From Chitinophaga polysaccharea (GTDB lineage: Bacteria; Bacteroidota; Bacteroidia; Chitinophagales; Chitinophagaceae), in the NCBI RefSeq assembly GCF_902150045.1, contig NZ_CABFVU010000001.1, forward strand, positions 1,488,001 through 1,552,000: 64,000 nucleotides of DNA, given 5' to 3'. The translations under genes were made by a program, and so were the position numbers. The notes below the pieces were generated by a model that saw only the letters and a list, made by a program, of their open reading frames with translations, was not told where the DNA came from and did not search any database. Below are positions 43,480 to 52,187 of this stretch, piece after piece; within the stretch, counting starts at the first letter, position 1, and every line of letters starts with the position of its first letter.

Positions 43480-44470
43480 AACTGATTAATTTTTGTGCCA
43501 GCTTTTTTTCTAAATGATAATTACATGGGATGGAAACCATTCCGAATTGACCGGAGGGATTTACTTCCAGGAATACATAATCCCCATTTGTTGCCTTAAC
43601 CACATCAAGTGAGCCTGTAGTAAGATTTAATAACTCCATTAGTTTTTGTATTCTTTCCAAAATTGCCTTCGGTAGATTAAAGGGTACCCATCTATTCTGC
43701 TTGCCTGAATAATATCTAAAGTCCACTTGTGTTTCTACATTTGATTGCGAAAAGATGGCCATCGTATACGCTTCTCCCATTAAGTAGAAAATACGCAACT
43801 CAACGTCTTTCTCTACACAAGATTGAAACAAGCAAGGAAAGAAAGTTTCAGGTAGATGGTCTACCGTCTCCATTTCAACTAAAGCAGTATAGAGTCCGTA
43901 TCCCCCTTTGTTACTATCCGGGAACAAAAACGTAGAATCTACAACGGGCTTGGTTATGATCTTCCCATGCTTTTGCTGGAAAGTAATGACATCTTTTTTG
44001 TTATTCGTGATGATCGTTGAGGGAATATGAAAACCAACACTACTGGCGCATTGAAGCTGGTAGATCTTGGAAGGATTACTGTGCTCCAGTTTATCTATCC
44101 AGTGGGTATGCTCCCCGGCAAAATACTGAATGAGTCTATTGGTTGCTCTAATTTCCTGTGAAAGGAAGAGCATTAAATCATAAAAAAAATCTTTTCCATG
44201 GATCTCCTTTAGTCGATCCCGGATACTTTGTAGATTATGCCCCCTTCTTAGCCAGATCACGGAAATATCCGCTACTGCTAAAGGGGGATCGTCCAACCGC
44301 TGTATATCGAAGGACTTTCCGGAATCATCTAAGAGGAGCTTAAAAAAACTGTTCGGTCCTTCGTAATCTTCCACATTTAGCCGGTATACTTCTTCTCCCA
44401 GGTAATTGACCCATGCCATCACTTCATCTGTTGTTAAATCGCCACCACTCCGACTGAAAATAACGATCAT
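43448..44470 (-). CDS. gwsG: ATP-grasp peptide ligase of a grasp-with-spasm (graspetide) system
   Basis: 340 residues. ATP-grasp features: KIITKPVVDSTFLFP (nucleotide-binding Lys), ELRIFYLMGEAYTM, DVVKATNGDYVFLEVNPSGQ, with metal-binding ExNP. The C-terminal motif is like MvdD/MvdC and other graspetide ligases. It should join Asp/Glu side chains of the precursor to Thr/Ser/Lys side chains in omega-ester or omega-amide rings, spending ATP. It starts 35 bp after the DUF6624 gene, in the same operon as the precursor at 45557-45727. Confidence 0.85.
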   Translation of the reverse strand: MIVIFSRSGGDLTTDEVMAWVNYLGEEVYRLNVEDYEGPNSFFKLLLDDSGKSFDIQRLDDPPLAVADISVIWLRRGHNLQSIRDRLKEIHGKDFFYDLMLFLSQEIRATNRLIQYFAGEHTHWIDKLEHSNPSKIYQLQCASSVGFHIPSTIITNNKKDVITFQQKHGKIITKPVVDSTFLFPDSNKGGYGLYTALVEMETVDHLPETFFPCLFQSCVEKDVELRIFYLMGEAYTMAIFSQSNVETQVDFRYYSGKQNRWVPFNLPKAILERIQKLMELLNLTTGSLDVVKATNGDYVFLEVNPSGQFGMVSIPCNYHLEKKLAQKLISYERKRKEAIK

Positions 44471-44505
44471 AAATTAAGTGTAGAATGTAAAAAAATAGCT
44501 AAAAA

Positions 44506-45447
44506 TTATGGGTGAGTCTGGGAATATTTGACCCCACACCTTTCGGCGTAAACTTCTATAGGCTCTAAGCCCATAGTCTCTCTACGCTTATTTACATTTT
44601 TAATATCTTCGATTTTCAGGAATTCATTTTCTCCCGTTTGGGGATTTTCTTTGAATTGACTTCCATAGATTTGCGGCTTCCCTTCTTCCACATTTATTCT
44701 GTCTACTAAAAAAGCAAGGTTGTCAGGACTTGATTGCCCTTTTTTGACTGATGCCTCTAAAAGTGGTATGTATTTTTTCTGTTCCGTAATATCCGCATGT
44801 TGGATTGTTAACCATACAGCTCTATTAGCAGTTGTTCCGACTAAATCCTTACCCGGCCAACCATAGCTTTGGATGATTCTTTTTACTTTTGAAAGATTAA
44901 TGCTGTCCGTTACATCGATCTGGAACCAAAGCTCTTTCAGTTGTGCTGAATTCGCGCCAAATTTTTTTTGAACTGAATCTAGCAGCAACCGATATTGCTG
45001 GTCCAATTTATATATCACTTCGAGTTCCGATTTCAAGGGCAAATTCAGCTTTTGCTCCTGATCCTTAATAGTTTTTTTTAAGTAATCCAGGAGACGGTTC
45101 CAACTGCTGCTTTTTGCATGTAAGGAAATCAGGTCCGCGTCTTTTTGCAATGCATCAATATCTAAAAAACCTTTTTGAATTGATTGGTTCAAATACTGAA
45201 AAGCTTTATCGGTTTGGCCGGCTAAAGCATTATAGCAGGCGGCATCGTAGTATTGCCCTTTGGTAATAATTCCTTTTTTTAATGATATGGCTTTATCCAT
45301 CATATCTGCAGCCATTTTGAAATTTTTTGCCCTGTATAAAGAATCTGATCTGTTGAGAAGATAATAAACAGTTTGTGCTGATATGTTTAGGTTGAAGCTT
45401 AATAATAAAAATAACATTAAGCAACCAACGGCTTTCGGGTTATCCAT
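44506..45447 (-). CDS. TPR/DUF6624 secreted protein of the graspetide operon
   Basis: 313 residues. Signal peptide LLSFNLNISAQ; TPR-like helices (YRAKNFKMAADMMDKAISLK, YNALAGQTDKAFQYLNQSI). The second half has the DUF6624 pattern: QSYGWPGKDLVGTTANRAVW, LLEASVKKGQSSPDNLAFLVDR, GKPQIYGSQF, and RRETMGLEPIEVY. DUF6624 proteins occur near Bacteroidota RiPP genes, but the role is not known; it could bind peptide in the periplasm, for example as receptor or protection factor. It is encoded between the precursor and gwsG on the same strand. Confidence 0.75.
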   Translation of the reverse strand: MDNPKAVGCLMLFLLLSFNLNISAQTVYYLLNRSDSLYRAKNFKMAADMMDKAISLKKGIITKGQYYDAACYNALAGQTDKAFQYLNQSIQKGFLDIDALQKDADLISLHAKSSSWNRLLDYLKKTIKDQEQKLNLPLKSELEVIYKLDQQYRLLLDSVQKKFGANSAQLKELWFQIDVTDSINLSKVKRIIQSYGWPGKDLVGTTANRAVWLTIQHADITEQKKYIPLLEASVKKGQSSPDNLAFLVDRINVEEGKPQIYGSQFKENPQTGENEFLKIEDIKNVNKRRETMGLEPIEVYAERCGVKYSQTHP

Positions 45448-45494
45448 ACAATATTTAAATTAAAAACAACTCTTCAAACGGAAAGGAAGGTAAA

Positions 45495-45538
45495 AGAAAG
45501 GAACTATTTAACCATAGCGGCTGAAATAGTTCCTTTCT
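45495..45538 (-). terminator. Hairpin between precursor and downstream operon genes
   Basis: AGAAAGGAACTATTT pairs perfectly with AAATAGTTCCTTTCT, 14-nt loop. On the minus strand a TTTTACC tract follows. Likely partial terminator or RNA-stabilising hairpin, about 20 bp after the precursor stop. Confidence 0.7.
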
Positions 45539-45556
45539 AAATAGTTTGAGTTACAA

Positions 45557-45727
45557 TCAATCTTCCACAGTATTGGAATCCTGATTATCTTCTCCAGAAC
45601 CTTTTTTAGTGGTCACTTCGTAGGTTTTTTGTTTTGAGATGTATATGCCACCTCTTAATTTCTGTATTTCATTTAATTGAATGGGCTGGAATAATGAGTT
45701 GTCCAAACTCTGGAATTGTTTTTTCAT
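45557..45727 (-). CDS. gwsA: Graspetide precursor peptide (GwsA-like)
   Basis: 56 residues; too short for usual gene callers. MKKQFQSLDNSLFQPIQ begins the leader, which contains LNEIQKLRGG, a double-glycine cleavage site for a C39 peptidase exporter. The core of about 29 residues starts IYISKQKTYEVTTKK and continues GSGEDNQDSNTVED; it holds Thr, Ser and Lys donors and many Glu/Asp acceptors. Divergent from a C39 ABC exporter with about 200 bp between. It is the first gene of the minus-strand operon with DUF6624, gwsG, the small ORF and gwsS. Product expected: a side-chain cross-linked secreted peptide, not demonstrated. Confidence 0.85.
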   Translation of the reverse strand: MKKQFQSLDNSLFQPIQLNEIQKLRGGIYISKQKTYEVTTKKGSGEDNQDSNTVED

Positions 45728-45927
45728 AAGAAAGATTTTTGAATAATAAAATCTGTTTAAGGTAATATGAATTTAGTAAATTATTTTTTACTATAAATCA
45801 GCTTTCTTTACTAGAAAAAATAATTAAATAATAATTCACATAAAAAATATTATACATTTCATAACAATATGTCATAACCCATATTCAAAATATTTATGTA
45901 AATAATAATTAGCTTAATCCTTCCAAA
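45728..45927. promoter_or_regulatory. Divergent promoter region of the graspetide locus
   Basis: 200 AT-rich bases between gwsA (minus) and the exporter (plus). Promoters in both directions are expected; no clean TTTG/TAnnTTTG pair is legible. Confidence 0.5.
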
Positions 45928-48123
45928 ATGAAATTTCCTTTCTATCGACAATATGATGTAATGGACTGTGGACCTACCTGCCTCCGTATGATAGCTAAAT
46001 ATTATCGTAAAAGTTATTTCCTGGCCCAACTGCGTAATCTAGCCTATATTAGCCGGGATGGTGTCAGTGTATTAGGCATCAGTGAGGCTGCAGAGAAAAT
46101 AGGATTCCGAACATTAGCGACTAAAATTAATTTCGAACAATTAACTGGGCAAGCTCCGTTGCCATGTATTTTACACTGGAACCAGGAGCATTTTGTGGTG
46201 CTTCCCCCACAGAGACGTGGTATTTGGAGGAACAATACAAAATTGCTACTGGCTGACCCGGCACATGGGCTGATCAGGGTAGATAAAGAGACCTTTTTGA
46301 AATCCTGGATTTCTCATAACAACCAAGGTGTAGCACTGTTACTGGAACCAACCGAAATGTTAGGGCAATACCAAGAGGATGGTTCTCAGCGTCGTGGATT
46401 AAGGTTCTTAATACCCTATATTCGGCCTTATAAAAAGTATATTACTCAATTATTGATAAGTGTATTGATAGGAAGTCTACTTACTCTGATGGTGCCATTT
46501 TTAACGCAAAGCTTGGTGGACTATGGTATCAATCATCAGAACATTGGATTTGTTTACCTGGTACTTATTTCTCAACTAGTACTATTTGTTGGAAGCACGG
46601 CCATCGAGTTTTTCCGAAATTGGCTGCTGTTACATATGAACAGCCGAGTCAACATCAATATCCTTTCCGATTTTCTCATTAAATTGATGACGCTGCCCAT
46701 TAAGTTTTTTGATACTAAGTTAATTGGTGATTTACGTCAAAGGATTTCTGATCATCAGCGAGTACAGACTTTCCTAAGTAGTACCACGTTATCAACCTTG
46801 TTCTCCTTTGTAAACCTGATCATTTTTATGGCGGTAATGGCTGTTTACAGTTGGAAGATCCTTACAATATTCCTTGTATTCAGCCTTACTTCCTTTATTT
46901 GGATACTTCTTTTTTTAGGCAAACGTCAGGATATAGACTACAAACGCTTTCAGCGGATGACCGAGAATGAAAATGTATTATTTGAGCTTATCACTGCCAT
47001 GCAGGAAATTAAACTGAACAATAGCGAAACGGCCAAACGCTGGGAATGGGAACGAGTGCAGTTAAAGCTTTATAAGATCAGCATCCAGGGCATGGCCTTG
47101 GGGCAGTATCAACAGCTCGGCAGTATGTTCTTCAACCAACTTAAAAACATACTCATTTCATTTCTGAGTGCTCGGGAAGTCATCAATGGCAACATGACTC
47201 TGGGTATGATGTTGTCCGTGAGTTACATTATCGGCCAGATGAATAGTCCGCTGGAACAATTATTGGGATTCATTCAAACAGCACAGGATGCCAAAATTAG
47301 CTTGGAACGTTTGAATGAAATTCACGGACTCGAAGAAGAGGAAAATAAAGAGCGACATGCACTTTCACTTATGGAAAGCAAAAACAGAAGTATACAACTG
47401 CAACAACTGTCTTTCCAATATGAAGGCCCACAGTCCCCCTACGTTCTACAAAATATCAACCTTGCGATACCCGAAGGAAAGATAACTGCTATTGTGGGTT
47501 CTAGCGGCAGCGGAAAAACAACTTTGTTAAAGCTGCTGTTGCAATTTTATACTCCAACGGCAGGCATTGTAAGGATCGGCAGAACAGATCTTCAACAGAT
47601 ATCACCGGCTTGGTGGCGGCAGCAATGCGGTACCGTCATGCAGGATGGCTTTATTTTTTCTGATACCATTGCTCATAACATTGCAATAAGCGATGAAAGG
47701 GTGAATGAACATAAACTGCTACATGCTGTGCAGGTAGCCAATATTCGTGACTTCATAGAAGAATTACCCTTGCGGTACAACACTAGGGTAGGCAATACCG
47801 GTAACGGAATCAGCGCGGGTCAGAAGCAGCGTATGCTTATTGCCAGGGCGGTCTATAAAAATCCCCACTATCTCTTTTTCGATGAAGCTACCAGCGCGCT
47901 TGATGCCAACAACGAAAAGGTGATCATGGAAAATTTGGATCGTTTCTTTAAAGGTAAAACGGTGGTGGTAATAGCCCATCGTTTGAGTACAGTAAAGAAT
48001 GCTGATCAAATTGTCGTGCTGGAAAAAGGAAAGATCGTGGAAACGGGCACACATGAAGAACTGACCGCATTAAAGGGTAACTATTTTGAATTGGTAAAGA
48101 ACCAACTTGAATTGGGAGCCTGA
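45928..48123 (+). CDS. Peptidase-containing ABC transporter (C39, bacteriocin-type)
   Basis: 731 residues. N-terminal C39 peptidase: DCGPTCLRMIAKYY with catalytic Cys14, HFVVLPP with His88, LADPAHG with Asp110. Then six membrane helices and an NBD: Walker A GSSGSGKTT (about 524-532), signature ISAGQKQRML, Walker B YLFFDEATSALD and IAHRLST. It cuts the precursor after its GG and exports the core across the inner membrane. The GwsA leader end LRGG fits. The partner adaptor lies 24 bp downstream, same strand. Confidence 0.93.
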   Translation: MKFPFYRQYDVMDCGPTCLRMIAKYYRKSYFLAQLRNLAYISRDGVSVLGISEAAEKIGFRTLATKINFEQLTGQAPLPCILHWNQEHFVVLPPQRRGIWRNNTKLLLADPAHGLIRVDKETFLKSWISHNNQGVALLLEPTEMLGQYQEDGSQRRGLRFLIPYIRPYKKYITQLLISVLIGSLLTLMVPFLTQSLVDYGINHQNIGFVYLVLISQLVLFVGSTAIEFFRNWLLLHMNSRVNINILSDFLIKLMTLPIKFFDTKLIGDLRQRISDHQRVQTFLSSTTLSTLFSFVNLIIFMAVMAVYSWKILTIFLVFSLTSFIWILLFLGKRQDIDYKRFQRMTENENVLFELITAMQEIKLNNSETAKRWEWERVQLKLYKISIQGMALGQYQQLGSMFFNQLKNILISFLSAREVINGNMTLGMMLSVSYIIGQMNSPLEQLLGFIQTAQDAKISLERLNEIHGLEEEENKERHALSLMESKNRSIQLQQLSFQYEGPQSPYVLQNINLAIPEGKITAIVGSSGSGKTTLLKLLLQFYTPTAGIVRIGRTDLQQISPAWWRQQCGTVMQDGFIFSDTIAHNIAISDERVNEHKLLHAVQVANIRDFIEELPLRYNTRVGNTGNGISAGQKQRMLIARAVYKNPHYLFFDEATSALDANNEKVIMENLDRFFKGKTVVVIAHRLSTVKNADQIVVLEKGKIVETGTHEELTALKGNYFELVKNQLELGA

Positions 48124-48147
48124 TTATTTCATTTATTTTTGAACGAT

Positions 48148-49500
48148 ATGGCTGATACATCAGAAGTAAATAATAGCATTAGCAGGAAACCTGCAGCAGA
48201 ACCGCTGAACGGTCAATTTCATACCGGTTATGAAATCCGCAGCGAGGAAGTACAGGAAATTATGGGGGAAATGCCTGCCTGGATTTTTCGATGGGGTATT
48301 AGCTTAGTCGGTATTCTCATAATCGGTATTTTCATTGGTTCTTATTTTATGAAATATCCTGATATTATACTTTCAAAGGTTACCATTTCTTCAATTAATC
48401 CACCAGTGAAGTTGATTGCCCGTAGTAGTGCCCCTATTCAACGGATATTAGTACAAAATAACAAAGAAGTAGCGCCAGGTCAGGTGATTTGTGTACTTTC
48501 CAATCCTGCCCATTATGAAGATGTGGAACGAGTAACTGCCTTCCGCGCCAGCATAGACAGCAGTATATATCTGTTTCGTATCATTGATCAACTTAATATT
48601 CCATCGGGTCTACAATTGGGTGAATTACAAGCACAATACACAGAGCTATTCCAGGCCGTTGAACAATATAGGTTTTTTATGACGCACAATAGCTACAAAG
48701 CAAAAGTTGGACATTTACTCACGCAGGCTACCTATCAAGCTAAATTGGCGACAGAGCTGAAAAAAAAGGACGTAGTATTACAGGAACAACTAAAAATACA
48801 ACATAATCGTTATGCAATTGATTCTACACTTGTCACCGACAGAGTTATTTCTCGTTTTGAGTTTGAAGAGGCACGAAAAAAGCTGCTGGACCAGAAAATG
48901 AATACAGAAGGAAATTATAGTAGCATTTTACAGAGTATGTTGCAAGAAAAAGAATATCAGAAAAACATTACTGAAACAGAGCTTCAGCTACAAGGTGAAG
49001 AAAATAATTTACAACAGCGAATACGAGATGCTTCCAGAAGATTTCAAGGAGCCTATGCTGTCTGGCGGCAAAATTACGTACTTAGTAGTCCCATATCGGG
49101 GAAAGTACTATTTTTTAAATATTGGAAGGAGAACCAGTTTATACAGTCTGGAGAAGGAGTATTAATGATAGTGCCAAGTACGCAACAATATCTTGCAAGG
49201 GGTACTATTGGCATTAATGGTGCTGGAAAGATCAGAGCTGGCCAAAAAGTATTAATCAAACTATCTGCTTACCCCTTTGAAGAATATGGCATGCTGCGGG
49301 GCTATGTGACTTCCCGCTCCACTGTTTCTATGGACAGTACTTTTGCGTTAGAGATCAGTTTAAATGATGGGCTTAAAACTAACGCAGCCAAACAAATACC
49401 TATTCAACCTCAATTTGAGGGTATTGGCGAGATACTAACTGAAGATAAAAGTGTATTTCAAAGACTGTTTGAAAAAGTGTATGGTAAATGGAGGAGATAA
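48148..49500 (+). CDS. HlyD-family periplasmic adaptor
   Basis: 450 residues from ATG 48148 (a TTG at 48139 is in frame). One N-terminal membrane segment (ISLVGILIIGIFIGSYFM). Lipoyl-like half before it reads SSAPIQRILVQNNKEVAPGQ, then a coiled coil with KKDVVLQEQLKIQHNRYA, and the second lipoyl half SPISGKVLFFKYWKENQFI. It links the C39 exporter to an outer-membrane channel, giving a one-step route out of the cell. No TolC-like gene is adjacent. It is the last gene of the plus-strand operon. Confidence 0.9.
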   Translation: MADTSEVNNSISRKPAAEPLNGQFHTGYEIRSEEVQEIMGEMPAWIFRWGISLVGILIIGIFIGSYFMKYPDIILSKVTISSINPPVKLIARSSAPIQRILVQNNKEVAPGQVICVLSNPAHYEDVERVTAFRASIDSSIYLFRIIDQLNIPSGLQLGELQAQYTELFQAVEQYRFFMTHNSYKAKVGHLLTQATYQAKLATELKKKDVVLQEQLKIQHNRYAIDSTLVTDRVISRFEFEEARKKLLDQKMNTEGNYSSILQSMLQEKEYQKNITETELQLQGEENNLQQRIRDASRRFQGAYAVWRQNYVLSSPISGKVLFFKYWKENQFIQSGEGVLMIVPSTQQYLARGTIGINGAGKIRAGQKVLIKLSAYPFEEYGMLRGYVTSRSTVSMDSTFALEISLNDGLKTNAAKQIPIQPQFEGIGEILTEDKSVFQRLFEKVYGKWRR

Positions 49501-49546
49501 ATTCTTTGTAGCAGTTAATTGAATAATAGGCATAGTCCCAACAACC

Positions 49547-49810
49547 ATGAGAAATAATATTATTAATTCTACAGGAACAATGGATCACAATGATATGCTG
49601 AGAAAGTATTACAAAAGTACCGTTGCTATGATGCAATCAATGTTTCCAGGATTAGATCCTTACGACGCGCAGGCACTTATCTGGATAGGCGCCTCTGATA
49701 CAGTTTACTGGTCAGCCCTTGCTAGTATATTTCCGAGCAATCTTAACGATTTGATTAACCTTGCACTTAAATATAAAAGTGGAGAGAAGGGCACCAAATG
49801 TAGTAACTAA
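49547..49810 (+). pseudogene. C-terminal piece of the metallopeptidase module
   Basis: 87 codons, starting MRNNIINSTG; then MDHNDMLRKYYKSTVAMMQS, FPGLDPYDAQALIWIGAS, and a KSGEKGTKCSN tail. It corresponds to the second half of the module after HExxH; the HExxH itself is absent. A stop lies just upstream in frame, so it is not a complete gene. A partner gene follows. Confidence 0.5.
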
Positions 49811-49843
49811 TGAGACCAATCACTGTTTTATAAAGAATCGATT

Positions 49844-50365
49844 ATGAAGTTCATACTTTTTGTAATTTGCTCATTCAGCTTCTTATTTAGCTTTGGACAA
49901 AAGAAAGAATCATTTCCCGAAAAAATGGTTCAGGAGATCAGCAATGCAATCGTAAATCCATATAGCTCAAGCATGGACTCTGTGGATATGTACACAGTGG
50001 CTATTATCTTAAACACAAAAGGGCAGATTGAAAATTTGTATTACTCAGATGGATTGGATGACGATTTCATAGCTTATATAAGAAGGAAATTGTCATTATT
50101 AGAAATAGGTGAGCAAGGACTAGAATCCTACTGGGAAAATTATTGCAAAAGAAATGGAATTACTAATTCTACCTGTATAATCCAGTCTGTTATGCTAAGA
50201 TATGAGGCAACTGATTCTCTTAAAATTGGAATGGCTGAGTTACAATCGAAATTTGTACGAGCTATGAGCTTTACCAAAGACTTCTTCCCATTTAGCTCAA
50301 AGCTTTCGTTTATATGGCTGAACCCGGTAGCCATACGATTGCCTAGGGAGCGAATAAAAATATAA
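49844..50365 (+). CDS. Exported partner protein, second homologue
   Basis: 173 residues. Signal peptide FVICSFSFLFSFGQ. Segments YTVAIILNTKGQIENLYYSD and RAMSFTKDFFPFSSKLSF near the end. Homologous in plan to 38184-38738, and its 3' end occurs again as a remnant in repeat copy 1. It follows the peptidase fragment by 33 bp. Function unknown; immunity-like by position. Confidence 0.55.
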   Translation: MKFILFVICSFSFLFSFGQKKESFPEKMVQEISNAIVNPYSSSMDSVDMYTVAIILNTKGQIENLYYSDGLDDDFIAYIRRKLSLLEIGEQGLESYWENYCKRNGITNSTCIIQSVMLRYEATDSLKIGMAELQSKFVRAMSFTKDFFPFSSKLSFIWLNPVAIRLPRERIKI

Positions 50366-50417
50366 TCAAATAATGAAAGGCACACCTTCTGGATGTAAAT
50401 AAATTTATAGGTAAAAA

Positions 50418-50615
50418 ATGTGTTTCTTTATTAACATTAATAATATAAATAATATTATCGAATTACTCGTTTGTTTAACCAGCATAAATTTGACTACCAA
50501 AGCTCAGAATGCTTCTGAAGCAGAACAAGAAATATCTAAGCCGTCGGCACTTATTGAATCGGAAAGAAAAGAGCTTGGAAAGGAAGCTTGCCACGATTGT
50601 TCATACATTACTTAA
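50418..50615 (+). CDS. 65-residue ORF in repeat copy 2
   Basis: MCFFININNINNIIELLVCL begins a hydrophobic N-terminus (possible export signal), then AQNASEAEQEISKPS and a KEACHDCSYIT tail with two Cys. The other copy is frameshifted. Possibly a small exported peptide; the evidence is the open frame and the conserved surroundings. Confidence 0.4.
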   Translation: MCFFININNINNIIELLVCLTSINLTTKAQNASEAEQEISKPSALIESERKELGKEACHDCSYIT

Positions 50616-50640
50616 TCCTATCAGACTTTTTCTTTAATGC

Positions 50641-50678
50641 CATGTTCAATTCCGGGATAAAGCTTGGAATTGAACATG
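50641..50678. terminator. Hairpin within repeat copy 2
   Basis: Same CATGTTCAATTCC/GGAATTGAACATG stem as in copy 1, followed by ACTTTTGTT. Confidence 0.55.
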
Positions 50679-50784
50679 ACTTTTGTTATACCGTAGATGA
50701 GTTGATTTATCGTTGCACATCTAAATTTTTTAATTTTTATCTTTCATGCTTACATTAAATAATCTCGGTGTTAATGAAATTATA

Positions 50785-50999
50785 CCGTTCATTTGGCTTA
50801 CGAACTGCGTGATACACCCTTCAAAGTAAATGCAGTTTGCCCGGGATATACCAGTACTGATTTTACCTTTAACAATGGTGGCCCCGTAGATACCGCGGCA
50901 AGCCGGATTGTAAAGTACGCATTGATTGACCAGAACGGTCCAACCGTTAAATTTTTCAGTGAAGAAACTAATCCTGAAACAGGGGAAATTCACTGGTAA
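50785..50999 (+). pseudogene. C-terminal fragment of an SDR oxidoreductase
   Basis: About 70 codons: AYELRDTPFKVNAVCPGYTS, an AASRIVKYALIDQNGPT segment, and a GEIHW end, typical of the C-terminus of short-chain dehydrogenases. The 5' part is replaced by the repeat. It marks a junction where accessory DNA meets the older chromosome. Confidence 0.7.
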
Positions 51000-51039
51000 A
51001 TTATTACCCCCAGAAATTCATATTTATAATATACGACAG

Positions 51040-51150
51040 CTACATTGCACAGTTTAAATTTCGCTCAATCTCTTCAAATACCTTAGCAGATGTTTCAGGC
51101 TTTGTACCGTAAGGTTCCCTGGTAACCTCATCTGCTTTGCTATCCTGCAT
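51040..51150 (-). CDS. Possible small ORF
   Basis: 36 residues, MQDSKADEVTREPYGTKPET then SAKVFEEIERNLNCAM; charged. Between the SDR fragment and the AraC gene. Too little to judge; it may be another gene remnant. Confidence 0.25.
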   Translation of the reverse strand: MQDSKADEVTREPYGTKPETSAKVFEEIERNLNCAM

Positions 51151-51187
51151 ATTGCCTACTATGATTTTATTTTCGTAATATCATATT

Positions 51188-52087
51188 ATGATCCAGTTGC
51201 AGACCATAGAAGATTTTTATAAAGAACGGTTCGAATCAATTCCGGATAGTTTCAAAGCAGAAATAGGTCATTTTAACGTATTCAAATTTGACTCGGTGGA
51301 AGGCTGTGGTTTGAAACCTATTCCGTACAACATAAGAGCATATTTCAAAATCTGTCTGATAGCAGGGAGAAACCAGGTTCATTACTCTGACAAAAAGTTT
51401 AACATCGAAAAGCAGGCCCTGCTGTTTTCCAATCCCCGCGTTCCTTACAACTGGAAACATATTACCGGGGAACAACGGGGTCATTTCTGCATTTTTACGG
51501 CAAATTTTTTCCATCATTTCGGCAATCCGGAAGATTATTCTGTATTCAAGCCAGATGGAATGCCCGTCATTGAACTTAGTGACGAGCAGGCGCATAAGGC
51601 AGCTCAACTTTTTGAAGACATGTATACTGACTGGATATCTGACTACGCATACAAATACGACAGAATGCGGGTTTTAGTCTATGAGCTGATACACCTTGCC
51701 GTAAAAGCGCAACCAATTAAAAGTGCTAAGCGTAGGCTTTCCAGTGCTTCTGAAAAGATTGCCAGGCAGTTTATTGAACTTTTGGAACAGCAGTTCCCAA
51801 TAGAAGATGGTAACGCTCCGATGCGCCTGCGTTCTTCCTCCGATTTTGCCAAGCGGCTGTTAATTCATGTGAACCACCTGAACAAGGTATCCCAGGAAAT
51901 GCTGCATAAGCCTACCTCAGTGATCATACAGGAAAGGATTTTGTTAGAGGCCAAGATATTATTGAAGCATACAGATAAAGCTGTTTCAGAAATTGCATTT
52001 GCTTTGGGGTTCAAGGAGAAAACACACTTCAATAACTTCTTTAAAAAATATACGCAGCTTACCCCTACCCAATTCAGGAGTATTTGA
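51188..52087 (+). CDS. AraC-family transcriptional regulator
   Basis: 299 residues. N-terminal cupin-like sensor part (NVFKFDSVEGCGLKPIPYNI, KQALLFSNPRVPYNWKH). C-terminal AraC HTH pair, with VSEIAFALGFKEKTHFNNFF and the final KKYTQLTPTQFRSI. It lies 100 bp upstream of an SDR gene on the same strand; regulators of this type often control the oxidoreductase next to them. Ligand unknown. Confidence 0.92.
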   Translation: MIQLQTIEDFYKERFESIPDSFKAEIGHFNVFKFDSVEGCGLKPIPYNIRAYFKICLIAGRNQVHYSDKKFNIEKQALLFSNPRVPYNWKHITGEQRGHFCIFTANFFHHFGNPEDYSVFKPDGMPVIELSDEQAHKAAQLFEDMYTDWISDYAYKYDRMRVLVYELIHLAVKAQPIKSAKRRLSSASEKIARQFIELLEQQFPIEDGNAPMRLRSSSDFAKRLLIHVNHLNKVSQEMLHKPTSVIIQERILLEAKILLKHTDKAVSEIAFALGFKEKTHFNNFFKKYTQLTPTQFRSI

Positions 52088-52187
52088 TTTTTGTAACAAT
52101 TGCATTGTTTTTCGTTACCCTGCTTTGTTGTTTGCAAACGACCTTTGCTTCATTAGTTCATTGTATCACATCAGCAAAGACAACAAA

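Larger units (their letters stand above)
50256..50784 (+). repeat. Direct repeat, copy 2 (about 529 bp)
   Basis: Counterpart of 38807-39328. Here the 65-residue ORF is intact, and the repeat ends where the start of the 39290-type gene is fused to an SDR fragment. The two copies bracket an 11-kb stretch with an IS3 element and the graspetide locus. Confidence 0.85.
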
